A DNA stretch of 10,690 bases from Solirubrobacterales bacterium (GCA_030152805.1 JASLIG010000031.1:1-10690); one strand, 5' to 3'. Positions 1 through 6,619 are shown, counted from the first letter of the stretch. Numbers and translations: made by a program. The notes: generated by a model not told the origin, from the sequence alone.

Positions 1-600
1 CTCGATCCGAAGGCCACCTGACGCTAGGGCTTCCTCAAGGTCCAGCTCCCCGCTGAGCAGCCCCGCCATCGTCGGCGCGTCGGCGAACGCGAGCGAGGCT
101 TCGGGGTCCTCGGCGTTGCCGCGGCGAAGCGCGACTCGGCCCTCGGCGACGGCGACGCGGAAGCGCTCGTCACCCACTTGGAGGCCGTAGCTCGCGCTCA
201 GGTCAGCGGCTGCCTCCGGGTCGAAGAGCGAGCGCAGGGCGAGGACGATCGAGTCGGGGCCGATCTCCTGCGAGTCGGGAGGGATCGGCGAACGGGCGCC
301 CCAGGCGCCGAGCTTGGTCACGACCGGCTCCAGCTCCCGGCCCCACTCGGTCAGCTCGTAGACCGTGGACGCCGCCGGCGGCGGCAATTTGCGACGCTGT
401 ATGACGCCGCCCTGCTCGAGGTCACGCAGGCGCTCGGAGAGGATGTTCGAGCTGGCGTGGGGCAGGCCGGTGCGCAGGTCGGTGAAGCGCTTCGGGCCGA
501 GCAGCAGTTCGCGCACCACGAGCAGCGCCCAACGCTCGCCGACGACGTCGAGGGCGTAGGCGAAACGACACGCCTCTCCGTAGGTCCGTTTCGTCGCCAT
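1..600 (-). CDS. HxlR-family transcriptional regulator with C-terminal SCP2-like domain (partial)
   Basis: A DNA-binding winged-helix repressor of the HxlR/MarR-like group, probably controlling the divergent exporter. I translated it from ATG at 600; 200 codons are open and the 3' end is off the left edge. Residues 11-101 show the HxlR core: the ALDVVGERWALLVVREL segment, then GPKRFTDLRTGLPHASSNILSERLRDLE (recognition helix area) and the wing ending in YELTEWGRELEPVV. Cys11 sits at the N-terminal position where redox- or electrophile-sensing HxlR proteins (YodB, HypR) carry a conserved Cys. Residues 115-200 (SIVLALRSLFDPEAA..., FADAPTMAGLLSG) look like a truncated SCP2/sterol-carrier-like domain, a known HxlR fusion and a plausible pocket for a hydrophobic ligand. 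No Shine-Dalgarno sequence precedes the ATG, and a -10 lies 6 nt upstream, so the mRNA is probably leaderless. The family call is firm; the ligand is unknown. Confidence 0.9.
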   Translation of the reverse strand, partial: MATKRTYGEACRFAYALDVVGERWALLVVRELLLGPKRFTDLRTGLPHASSNILSERLRDLEQGGVIQRRKLPPPAASTVYELTEWGRELEPVVTKLGAWGARSPIPPDSQEIGPDSIVLALRSLFDPEAAADLSASYGLQVGDERFRVAVAEGRVALRRGNAEDPEASLAFADAPTMAGLLSGELDLEEALASGGLRIE

Positions 601-606
601 GGAACA

Positions 607-636
607 AGTTTACAACAGCTTAATACGGATAAACAA
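607..636 (-). promoter_or_regulatory. Predicted promoter of the HxlR regulator gene (leaderless)
   Basis: On the minus strand a -35-like TTGTTT (636-631) is followed by an 18-bp spacer and a -10-like TAAACT (612-607). The -10 ends 6 nt before the ATG at 600, so transcription would start at or next to the A of the start codon. This matches the absence of any Shine-Dalgarno sequence. Prediction by eye from sigma-70 consensus. Confidence 0.5.
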
Positions 637-650
637 TTACGTAGTTGTTT
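631..650. promoter_or_regulatory. Palindromic operator between the hxlR-like and MFS genes
   Basis: AAACAATTACGTAGTTGTTT is a 20-bp inverted repeat with a single mismatched pair (9 of 10 pairs match). It stands in an A/T-rich island inside a very GC-rich region. It covers the predicted -35 of the regulator gene and the -35 position of the exporter gene, so a dimeric HxlR protein bound here could repress both. Binding by this regulator is inferred from position and symmetry. Confidence 0.6.
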
Positions 651-661
651 TTTTGAACTTC

Positions 662-702
662 TGCTAGGGTGGCGCGACCGCCGCAGATCAGGAAAAAGGA
701 GG
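662..702 (+). promoter_or_regulatory. Extended -10 and Shine-Dalgarno site of the MFS gene
   Basis: TGCTAGGGT (662-670) fits an extended -10 (TGn plus TAGGGT). The matching -35 position, roughly 642-650, falls inside the palindrome at 631-650. A strong AAGGAGG (696-702) lies 5 nt before the ATG at 708 and fixes that start. The Shine-Dalgarno site is clear; the promoter is a weak match. Confidence 0.45.
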
Positions 703-707
703 CCTAG

Positions 708-2219
708 ATGACAGCCGAAGCAGCGACAGCCAACCAGGCCACCGGGGTCGAGACCGACAGCAGGCGCTGGCTCGCCCTCTACGTCCTCTGCGCGGGAATG
801 CTGATGATCGTCCTCGACGTGACGATCGTCAACGTCGCTCTGCCGACGATCCAGGACAGCCTCGGCTTCTCCCAGAGCGGCCTCGCCTGGGTCGTCAACG
901 CCTACCTGATTCCCTTCGGGGGCCTGCTGCTGCTCGCCGGCCGCCTCGGCGACCTGCTCGGGCAGCGGCGCATGTTCCTGATCGGCCTCGGCGTCTTCGT
1001 CTTCGCCTCGCTGCTCTGCGCCGCCGCCGAGAACCAGGCGATGCTGATCGGCGGTCGCTTCCTCGCCGGCGTCGGCGGGGCGCTCGCCTCGGCCGTGATC
1101 CTGGGAATGATCGTCACCCTCTTCCCGCAGCCGCGGGAGCAGGCGAAAGCGATCGGCGTCTACGGCTTCGTCGCCTCCGCCGGCGGCTCGATCGGCCTGC
1201 TCGCCGGCGGCGCCCTGACCCAAGCGATCAGCTGGCACTGGATCTTCATCATCAACCTGCCGATCGGGATCGCCACCGCCTACGGCGCGCTGCGCCTGGT
1301 CGAGGGCAAGCCCGGCATCGGCTTCAAGGCGGGGGCCGACATCCCCGGCGCCGCCCTGATCACCAGCTCGCTGATGCTCGGCGTCTACACGATCCTCGGC
1401 ATCAACGAGCACGGCTGGGGCTCTACCCAGACCCTGATCCTCGCTGCGGTCTCCTTCGTCCTCGGCGCCGCCTTCGTCGCCCGCCAGGCGCGGATCGAGA
1501 ACCCGTTGATGCCGCTGCGGCTCTTCCGCTCGCGAAACGTCGCCGGGGCGAACACGATCCAGGCGCTGCTGGTCGCCGGCATGTTCGGCATGTTCTTCCT
1601 CGGCGCCCTCTACCTGCAGCGGATCCTCCACTACGACGCGCTCGAGGTCGGCCTCGCCTTCCTGCCGGCGACGATCGTGATGGGCACGCTCTCGCTCGGC
1701 TTCTCGGAAAAGCTGATCATGCGCTTCGGGCCGCGGACGACGCTGATCCCGGGCGTGATCATCGTCGGTGCCGGGCTGCTGCTCTTCGCTCGCACGCCCG
1801 TCCACGGCGACTACCTCACCGATCTGCTGGCGCCGATGCTGCTGGTCGGCCTCGGGGTCGGCACGGCCTTCCCCTCGCTGATGACGCTGGCGATGTCGGG
1901 GGCGACGCCGCAGGACGCCGGTCTCGCTTCGGGCCTGGTCAACACCAGCATGCAGGTGGGCGGCGCGATCGGCCTCGCGGTGCTGGCGACGCTCGCGACC
2001 GAGCGCACCGACAGCAAGCTCGCCGACGGCGCTGGCCATCTCGCCGCGCTCAACTCCGGCTACCACCTGGCCTACGTGATTGGGGCGATCCTCGTCGCGA
2101 TCGCAACCGTGGTCGCGGTCACCGTTCTGCGCGAAGTGCCGATGCCCACGCCGGAGGCGATGGCCGAGCATGAGCGAGGCGGCGAGCCCGAGCGCGAGCC
2201 CGCCTACTCCGAGGCCTGA
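708..2219 (+). CDS. DHA2-family (EmrB/QacA-like) MFS multidrug exporter
   Basis: A 503-aa inner-membrane proton-coupled antiporter of the 14-TM drug:H+ antiporter 2 type, expected to expel hydrophobic or cationic toxic compounds. Visible motifs are LDVTIVNVALP (36-46, motif D1 of TM1), LAGRLGDLLGQRR (76-88, motif A) and the motif-C region AGGSIGLLAGG (158-168), followed by SWHWIFIINLPIG, typical of DHA2 proteins. Hydrophobic segments continue to about residue 475, and the cytoplasmic tail is short and acidic. In motif C the usual Pro of the GP pair is replaced by Leu. The start is fixed by AAGGAGG 5 nt upstream. The divergent HxlR gene suggests drug-inducible expression. The last 16 bp overlap the end of the opposing sigma-factor gene. 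The substrate cannot be read from sequence. Confidence 0.93.
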   Translation: MTAEAATANQATGVETDSRRWLALYVLCAGMLMIVLDVTIVNVALPTIQDSLGFSQSGLAWVVNAYLIPFGGLLLLAGRLGDLLGQRRMFLIGLGVFVFASLLCAAAENQAMLIGGRFLAGVGGALASAVILGMIVTLFPQPREQAKAIGVYGFVASAGGSIGLLAGGALTQAISWHWIFIINLPIGIATAYGALRLVEGKPGIGFKAGADIPGAALITSSLMLGVYTILGINEHGWGSTQTLILAAVSFVLGAAFVARQARIENPLMPLRLFRSRNVAGANTIQALLVAGMFGMFFLGALYLQRILHYDALEVGLAFLPATIVMGTLSLGFSEKLIMRFGPRTTLIPGVIIVGAGLLLFARTPVHGDYLTDLLAPMLLVGLGVGTAFPSLMTLAMSGATPQDAGLASGLVNTSMQVGGAIGLAVLATLATERTDSKLADGAGHLAALNSGYHLAYVIGAILVAIATVVAVTVLREVPMPTPEAMAEHERGGEPEREPAYSEA

Positions 2220-3463
2220 GCCGAATTGCCGAGGCCGGCGAGGCGGCGTTCGAGAAAGCGGCGCTCCACGGGGTTGGGGGCGAGCTCGAGAGCGCGTTTG
2301 TAGGCGTGCGTCGCCTCGCCGTCGCGGCCGAGCCGGTGCAGCAGCTCGGCGCGGGCGCCGTGCAGAGGGTGGTAGTCGTCGAGGTCCTCGATCGCGTCGA
2401 TCAGCTCCAGGCCCGCCCGCGGCTCGTCGCGCATCGCCACGGCGACCGCGCGGTTGAGCTCGACGACGGGACTCGAGGCGACCTCCATGTGCCATTCGTA
2501 GAGGCGGACGATCCGCCCCCAGTCGGTCCCGGCCGCGCTCGCCGCCTCGGCGTGCGTGGCGGAGATCCGGGCCTGGATCGTGTAGGGGCCAACTGGACCG
2601 ACGGCGGCCGCCTCGCGAGAGAGCGCCAGGCCCTCCTCGATCTGCCGCCGGTTCCAGAGCGATCGGTCCTGGTCCTCGAGCAGGACGATCTCGCCCTCGG
2701 GATCGACCCGGGCCGGCCGCCGCGCGTCGGTGAGCAGCATCAGGGCGAGCAGGGCGCGCGCCTCCGCCTCCCGCGGCAGCATCGCGACCAGGATCCGCGC
2801 CAGGCGGATCGCTTCGCCGCTCAGCTCCGTCCGCACCAGCTCCTCGCCGCCGGCGGCGAGGTAGCCCTCGTTGAAGATCAGATACAGCGTCGCCAGCACG
2901 GCCGGCAGCCGTTCGGGCATCTGCTCGACCAGCGGCACTTCGTAGGGGATCTTGTTGGCGGCGATCTTGCGCTTGGCGCGGACGATCCGCTGCGCCATCG
3001 CGCTCTCGCTGCTGAGCAGGGCGCGAGCGACCTCGGCGGTGCTGAGCCCGCCGAGGCTGCGCAGCGTCAGCGCCACCCGCGCCTCGATCGCCAGCGCCGG
3101 GTGGCAGCAGGTGAAGATCAGCCGCAGGCGATCGTCCTCGATCTCGCCCAGCCCCTCGCCCGGCGCCGCTTCCGGTTCGGCGTGCAGCGCTTCCAGGTGC
3201 TCCAGCACGGCGACCTTGTCGCGCAGCACGCCCTCGCGCCGCAGGCGGTCGATCGCTCGGTTGCGGGCGACCTGGGTGATCCAGGCGCCCGGGTTGGCCG
3301 GTACGCCCTCGCCCGGCCAGCGCTCCAGAGCGACGACGAAGGCCTCCTGCACCGCCTCTTCGGCGAGGTCGAAGTCGCCGGTTACGCGGATCAGCGTCGC
3401 CACGGCCCGCCCCGACTCCTCGCGGAAGGCGCGCGCGGCGACGCTGTCGTGAGCGACGGCTAC
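2204..3463 (-). CDS. ECF42-type RNA polymerase sigma factor with long C-terminal extension
   Basis: A sigma factor that redirects RNA polymerase to a small regulon, in this family usually its own DGPF operon. Numbered from codon 3463 (419 aa): sigma region 2 at about 12-77 (FREESGRAVATLIRVTGDFDLAEEAVQEAF, then WP, NPGAWI and RNRAIDRLRR) and region 4 at about 110-172 (DDRLRLIFTCCHPAL, then the helix-turn-helix LSTAEVARALLSSESAMAQRIVRAKRKI). A C-terminal extension of about 245 residues carries family hallmarks: YLIFNEGY (194-201), DQDRSLW (264-270), GPYTIQA (292-298), VELNRAVAVA, and a TPR-like end. It lies directly downstream of the DGPF gene. Its start is problematic: in frame there is no ATG, GTG or TTG between 3799 and a GTG at 3403, and starting at 3403 would delete part of region 2. 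I place the start at codon GTA (3463), which overlaps the TAG stop of the DGPF gene and has GGCGGAG 5 nt upstream. The family is certain; the start is not. Confidence 0.88.
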   Translation of the reverse strand, partial: VAVAHDSVAARAFREESGRAVATLIRVTGDFDLAEEAVQEAFVVALERWPGEGVPANPGAWITQVARNRAIDRLRREGVLRDKVAVLEHLEALHAEPEAAPGEGLGEIEDDRLRLIFTCCHPALAIEARVALTLRSLGGLSTAEVARALLSSESAMAQRIVRAKRKIAANKIPYEVPLVEQMPERLPAVLATLYLIFNEGYLAAGGEELVRTELSGEAIRLARILVAMLPREAEARALLALMLLTDARRPARVDPEGEIVLLEDQDRSLWNRRQIEEGLALSREAAAVGPVGPYTIQARISATHAEAASAAGTDWGRIVRLYEWHMEVASSPVVELNRAVAVAMRDEPRAGLELIDAIEDLDDYHPLHGARAELLHRLGRDGEATHAYKRALELAPNPVERRFLERRLAGLGNSAQASE

Positions 3464-3837
3464 GAGCGCTCCGCCTTTTCCAGCAGTTCCTTGCCGCCGC
3501 TGACCATCGGGCGGATTTCGACGTGGCCGTGCTCCAGCGGCACCTTCTTCGCCCAGGCAAGCGCCTCGTCGAGGTTCTCGACGTCGATGATCCAGAAGCC
3601 GGAGAGCTGCTCCTTGGTCTCGGCGAAGGGACCGTCGCTGACGACGGGCTCCTCGTCGCTGTAGTGAACAGTCGTGCCGGTGGCGCGCTCCTGCAGGCCG
3701 CCGCCAGTGACGAAGGCCCCCACCTCGGTCAGCTGGGCGTTGAACTGACCCATCTCGGCGAGGTTCTCCTTCACCTCGTCGGGGGTGATTTCCTCCCACG
3801 GACGCTCCTCGGCGATCAGGGCAAGCATGAACTCCAT
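3460..3837 (-). CDS. YCII-related (DGPF-domain) protein, partner of the ECF42 sigma factor
   Basis: A 125-aa soluble protein of the YCII/DGPF superfamily, a ferredoxin-like fold usually encoded beside ECF42 sigma factors. Its biochemical role is not established; involvement in sensing or in small-molecule or oxidative chemistry has been suggested. It begins MEFMLALIAEE, carries GGGLQ (46-50) and the signature VVSDGPFAETKEQLSGFWII (65-84, DGPF at 68-71), and ends with the usual alternating strand VEIRPMV. ATG at 3837 is supported by AGGAGG at 3845-3850, 7 nt upstream. It is the first gene of a two-gene operon; its TAG stop (3462-3460) touches the presumed sigma start. A TGTCGA-N17-CGTC element lies upstream, so it is probably a target of the sigma factor encoded next door. 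Confidence 0.93.
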   Translation of the reverse strand: MEFMLALIAEERPWEEITPDEVKENLAEMGQFNAQLTEVGAFVTGGGLQERATGTTVHYSDEEPVVSDGPFAETKEQLSGFWIIDVENLDEALAWAKKVPLEHGHVEIRPMVSGGKELLEKAERS

Positions 3838-3890
3838 CTCGGTTCCTCCTGTCTGGTGAGCAGCGCTCCTCGCCGCTCTTTCACCCTAAC

Positions 3891-3917
3891 GACGAAGGGG
3901 CGATGTCCAGATCGACA
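3891..3917 (-). promoter_or_regulatory. Predicted ECF42-type promoter of the DGPF-sigma operon
   Basis: Read on the minus strand, TGTCGA (3917-3912) and CGTC (3894-3891) are separated by 17 nt. This matches the ECF42 target pattern as I recall it from Streptomyces work (TGTCGA at -35, CGA/TC at -10). It is about 55 bp upstream of the DGPF start codon and points into that gene, as expected for autoregulation. Confidence 0.65.
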
Positions 3918-3971
3918 CCGGAGTTAGATCTTCGAAACCGGGTAGGAAAGGCGGCGTAACTCAAGGGCAGG

Positions 3972-3978
3972 GGAGGAG
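3972..3978 (+). promoter_or_regulatory. Shine-Dalgarno site of the SGNH hydrolase gene
   Basis: GGAGGAG lies 7 nt before the ATG at 3986 and decides that start. No convincing sigma-70 promoter for this gene is visible in the 148-bp gap 3838-3985, which otherwise holds the divergent ECF42-type promoter. Confidence 0.7.
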
Positions 3979-3985
3979 AGAACAG

Positions 3986-4861
3986 ATGGGAGCTTCGACC
4001 TTTTCGCCCTCGCGACGTCTGCTGGCGGCGCTGCTGGTCTCGCTGGCGCTGTTCGCGGCGGCGCTCGCCGGCCTCGCCGCTTCGGCCACCGCCGCCAGCT
4101 ACGTCTCGCTCGGCGACTCCTACGCCGCCGGTCCCTTCATCCCCAACCCGGTCCTGCCGCTCGGCTGCCTCAAGTCCGATCACAACTATCCGCACCTGGC
4201 GGCGCCCGGCATCGGGCCGCTCAAAGACCCGAGCTGCAGCGGGGCGAAGACCGACGATATGGCCAACCCGCAGAACGTCGATCCCGACGGGCCCAACCCG
4301 CCCCAGTTCAACTCGCTGGCGACGGGCACGGAAGTGGTCTCGCTGACGATCGGCGGCAACGACATCGGCTTCTCCGAAATCGCCCAGAGCTGCATCACGC
4401 TCAACCCGTTCAGCTCACCCTGCCGGAACAAATACGCCTCCGGCGGCAAAGACCAGATCGCCGAACGGATCGCGGCGACGGCGCCGAAGGTGGCGGCGGT
4501 GCTGCAGGGCATCCACGCCCGCTCGCCTCAGGCGCGCGTCTACGTCCTCAATTACCCGGCGATCTTTCCCGAGACCGGCAACGGCTGCTGGCCGCAGATG
4601 CCCGTCTCCTTCAGCGACGCTCCCTACCTGCGGGCCAAGGAGCAGGAACTGAACGCGATGATCGCCAACCAGGCGGCGGCGAACGGGGCCAAACTGGTGA
4701 GCTGGTACGCGGCCAGCATCGGCCACGACGCCTGCAAGAGTTCCTCGGTGCGCTGGGTCGAGCCACTCGTGCCGAACAATCCGTCGGCGCCCATCCACCC
4801 CAACCTGCGCGGCATGGAAGGCGCGGCCACGGTGCTCGTCTCAGCGGTGAAAGCGGGCTGA
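3986..4861 (+). CDS. Secreted SGNH/GDSL-family lipase or esterase
   Basis: A 291-aa exported serine hydrolase, likely cleaving ester bonds of lipids or other acyl esters outside the cell. Residues 1-37 form a signal peptide (RR followed by a long Leu/Ala-rich core ending ATA-AS). Catalytic blocks: GDSYAAG (43-49, nucleophile Ser45), GGND (123-126, oxyanion Asn125) and HPN (271-273, His271). Six cysteines (61, 84, 136, 146, 201, 250) could form three disulfides, as in the extracellular Streptomyces lipase/esterase group (S. rimosus lipase, SCO1725, S. albidoflavus phospholipase A1), whose length it shares. The usual Asp three residues before His is Ala268, so the enzyme may use a Ser-His dyad with a backbone carbonyl, as described for some actinobacterial members. 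The substrate (triglyceride, phospholipid or short ester) cannot be decided. Confidence 0.92.
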   Translation: MGASTFSPSRRLLAALLVSLALFAAALAGLAASATAASYVSLGDSYAAGPFIPNPVLPLGCLKSDHNYPHLAAPGIGPLKDPSCSGAKTDDMANPQNVDPDGPNPPQFNSLATGTEVVSLTIGGNDIGFSEIAQSCITLNPFSSPCRNKYASGGKDQIAERIAATAPKVAAVLQGIHARSPQARVYVLNYPAIFPETGNGCWPQMPVSFSDAPYLRAKEQELNAMIANQAAANGAKLVSWYAASIGHDACKSSSVRWVEPLVPNNPSAPIHPNLRGMEGAATVLVSAVKAG

Positions 4862-4879
4862 GCTCGGGGGTGCGCTCAG
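4858..4879. other. Short inverted repeat spanning two convergent stop codons
   Basis: CTGAGC (4858-4863) and GCTCAG (4874-4879) form a 6-bp stem with a 10-nt loop. The arms contain the stop codons of the lipase gene (+) and the MEST-like hydrolase gene (-), which are separated by only 14 bp. It could act as a weak bidirectional terminator, but there is no T-tract on either side. Confidence 0.25.
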
Positions 4880-5754
4880 GCTGAGATCGCCGCCGTGAGG
4901 ACCCGCGCCAGGGCGGGCGGGTCTTCGAGCTGGGGGTAGTGAGCGAGCTCGGGCAGCTCGCTCACCGCCACCCCCGGCCGCAGCTCGCGCAGCGCCGCCA
5001 GCACCTTTGTCGTCGCCACCGGGTCCTGCAGGCCCCAGGCGAGGCTGAGCTGGCCCGGCCAGTCGCGGATCGCGCCGTGCCAGCGGCCGGCGTGCTCTTC
5101 GCGCTGGTCCATGTAGGAGATCGTGCGGTGGCCGAGCGTGCGGCCGCCGCCCCGGCAGACCAGCGACCACTGGTCCTCGGCCTCCGCGTCGCTGAGCGGG
5201 TGCGCCGCCGAGAAGACCGAGCCGAACTGGTTGCGGAAGAGGCGCTCGCTGGAGAGCCGGGAGAGGAGCGGGCCGAGCGGGCTGCGCAGCGCCCGCTGCG
5301 CCGGCGTCGGGCTCGCCGCCTCCAGCACCATGCTGCCGTTGAAGAGCACGATGCCGGCGATCTCCATCGCCAGCTCGCCCTCGAGCTCGCGCGCCATCAG
5401 CTCGTTGGCGACCGAGGTGCCCATGTCGTGGGCGATGACGAAGACGGGCCGCCCGCGGCCGTGGCGGCGCACCAGCTCCTCGGTCAGGTCGGCCTGCCAG
5501 AAGAGGCTGTAGTCGTGCTCGCGCGGCTTCTCGGAGAGGCCGAAGCCGAGGAAGTCGAAGGCGAGGACGTCGCGGCCGCCGAGCTCCCCGAGCAGCAGCC
5601 GCCAGTCATAGGAGCTGGAGGGGAAGCCGTGCAGGAGCAGCAGCAGTGGTCCCTCGCCCTCCTGGCGGAAGGTGTGGATCGAGTAGCCGCGGAAATCCTC
5701 GAGCGAGCCGCGCCGCTCCCACTCACGAACCCGTTCGGTCAGCGCATCCGACAT
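4876..5754 (-). CDS. Alpha/beta hydrolase, MEST/PEG1-like, with Asp nucleophile
   Basis: A 292-aa cytoplasmic alpha/beta-fold hydrolase; no signal peptide is seen. HGFPSSSYDW (42-51) supplies the oxyanion loop. The nucleophile elbow is AHDMG (108-112) with Asp110, as in haloalkane dehalogenases and epoxide hydrolases rather than Ser esterases. Likely acid is Asp244 (GLQDPV) and the catalytic His is His272 in AHYPQLEDP. FDFLGFGLSEKPREHDYSLF (67-86) and SYMDQREEHAGRWHGAI (213-229) closely resemble, from memory, the vertebrate MEST/PEG1 protein (DFLGFGFSDKP..., SHDYG, HYPQLEDP). The ATG at 5754 has GGAG (5763-5766) 8 nt upstream and lies 19 nt after the stop of the preceding hydrolase gene, so the two form an operon. 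The reaction is unknown; an epoxide- or halide-type substrate is possible. Confidence 0.88.
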   Translation of the reverse strand: MSDALTERVREWERRGSLEDFRGYSIHTFRQEGEGPLLLLLHGFPSSSYDWRLLLGELGGRDVLAFDFLGFGLSEKPREHDYSLFWQADLTEELVRRHGRGRPVFVIAHDMGTSVANELMARELEGELAMEIAGIVLFNGSMVLEAASPTPAQRALRSPLGPLLSRLSSERLFRNQFGSVFSAAHPLSDAEAEDQWSLVCRGGGRTLGHRTISYMDQREEHAGRWHGAIRDWPGQLSLAWGLQDPVATTKVLAALRELRPGVAVSELPELAHYPQLEDPPALARVLTAAISA

Positions 5755-5773
5755 TCACCACACTCCAGCGGGG

Positions 5774-6619
5774 TCAATCCAGGAAGCGCTTGACGAAGGC
5801 GAGCGCGTTCTCGGCGACCTCGCGCCAGCCGTGGTCGATCGTCAGCGAGTGGCCGCGGTTCGGCATCTCGACGTGCTCGGTCACGCCGGGGTTCTTGCTC
5901 TGTTTCTTGTAGGCGGCCCGGCTCATCGCCGGCGGCACCGCGTGGTCGGCCTCGCCGGTGAAGATCAAGAGCGGCCCGCGCTTGGGGTTCTTGGTGTCGG
6001 CCCTGGTCTCGGCTCCCGGGTTGAGGTTCGCCATCGCCGCCTGGAAGATCGGCTTGCCCGGCGCCGCGACGTGGAACTCCTCATACAGCGCCCGCGCCTC
6101 GTCCTCCTCGACCGCGTTGGCCCAGCCGTAGCGGAACTGCTCGAAGCTGAGGGTGACGGCGCGGTTGCGATTGAGCGGGTTGCCGAGCACGGGCAGCGTG
6201 GTGCGGATCGCCGCCAGCGGCAGCGGCAGCACGCCTTTGAAGGGCGCCGGGTTGACCGCGACCGAGGCGGCCGAGAGGCCGCGCCCGGCGAGGATCTGCG
6301 CGATCAGGCCGCCGAAGGAGTGGCCGACGATCGCCGGCTTGCGGCCGAGCCCGCCGATTGCCTGGGCGAAGTGGTCGGCGACCTGGACCACACCCTTGCC
6401 GGCGAAGGCCTGTGGATTGGCCCGCGCCGCTTCGACGCTTTCGGGGTCGTCGGGCCAGCCCGGCGCGAAGGCCACGAAGCCGGCCTGCTCGAAGAGCTCG
6501 ATCCAGCGCTGCCAGCTGCCGGGCAGGAGCCAGAGCCCGTGAATGAAGACGACGGGCGCCTTGCCGCTCGCGTTTGCCTTCTCGATCTGCGCCGCCTCTG
6601 CTTGGGTGATCGTCGCCAT
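5774..6619 (-). CDS. Alpha/beta hydrolase with Ser nucleophile
   Basis: A 281-aa cytoplasmic alpha/beta hydrolase, first gene of a two-gene operon. HGLW (27-30) forms the oxyanion loop, GHSFGG (99-104) carries nucleophile Ser101, Asp225 (TGEADHAVP) is the likely acid, and His257 (RGHSLT) completes the triad. The cap between residues 125 and 200 includes NPAPFKGVLPLPLAAIRTTLP, a pattern common in actinobacterial 'alpha/beta hydrolase' genes of unknown substrate. ATG at 6619 follows a GAGG (6626-6629) at 6 nt spacing. The downstream gene encodes a second alpha/beta hydrolase with an Asp nucleophile, so both may act on related compounds. Physiological substrate unrecognised. Confidence 0.9.
   Translation of the reverse strand: MATITQAEAAQIEKANASGKAPVVFIHGLWLLPGSWQRWIELFEQAGFVAFAPGWPDDPESVEAARANPQAFAGKGVVQVADHFAQAIGGLGRKPAIVGHSFGGLIAQILAGRGLSAASVAVNPAPFKGVLPLPLAAIRTTLPVLGNPLNRNRAVTLSFEQFRYGWANAVEEDEARALYEEFHVAAPGKPIFQAAMANLNPGAETRADTKNPKRGPLLIFTGEADHAVPPAMSRAAYKKQSKNPGVTEHVEMPNRGHSLTIDHGWREVAENALAFVKRFLD

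Noticed and set aside
351..3560. Very long minus-strand ORF (1069 codons)
   Set aside because: It runs through the HxlR, MFS, sigma and DGPF genes in a wrong frame, is extremely Arg-rich, and has no domain; a GC-rich shadow.
2306..3664. 452-codon plus-strand ORF antisense to the sigma factor
   Set aside because: Exact antisense shadow of a clearly conserved sigma factor; low-complexity Arg/Leu/Asp composition.
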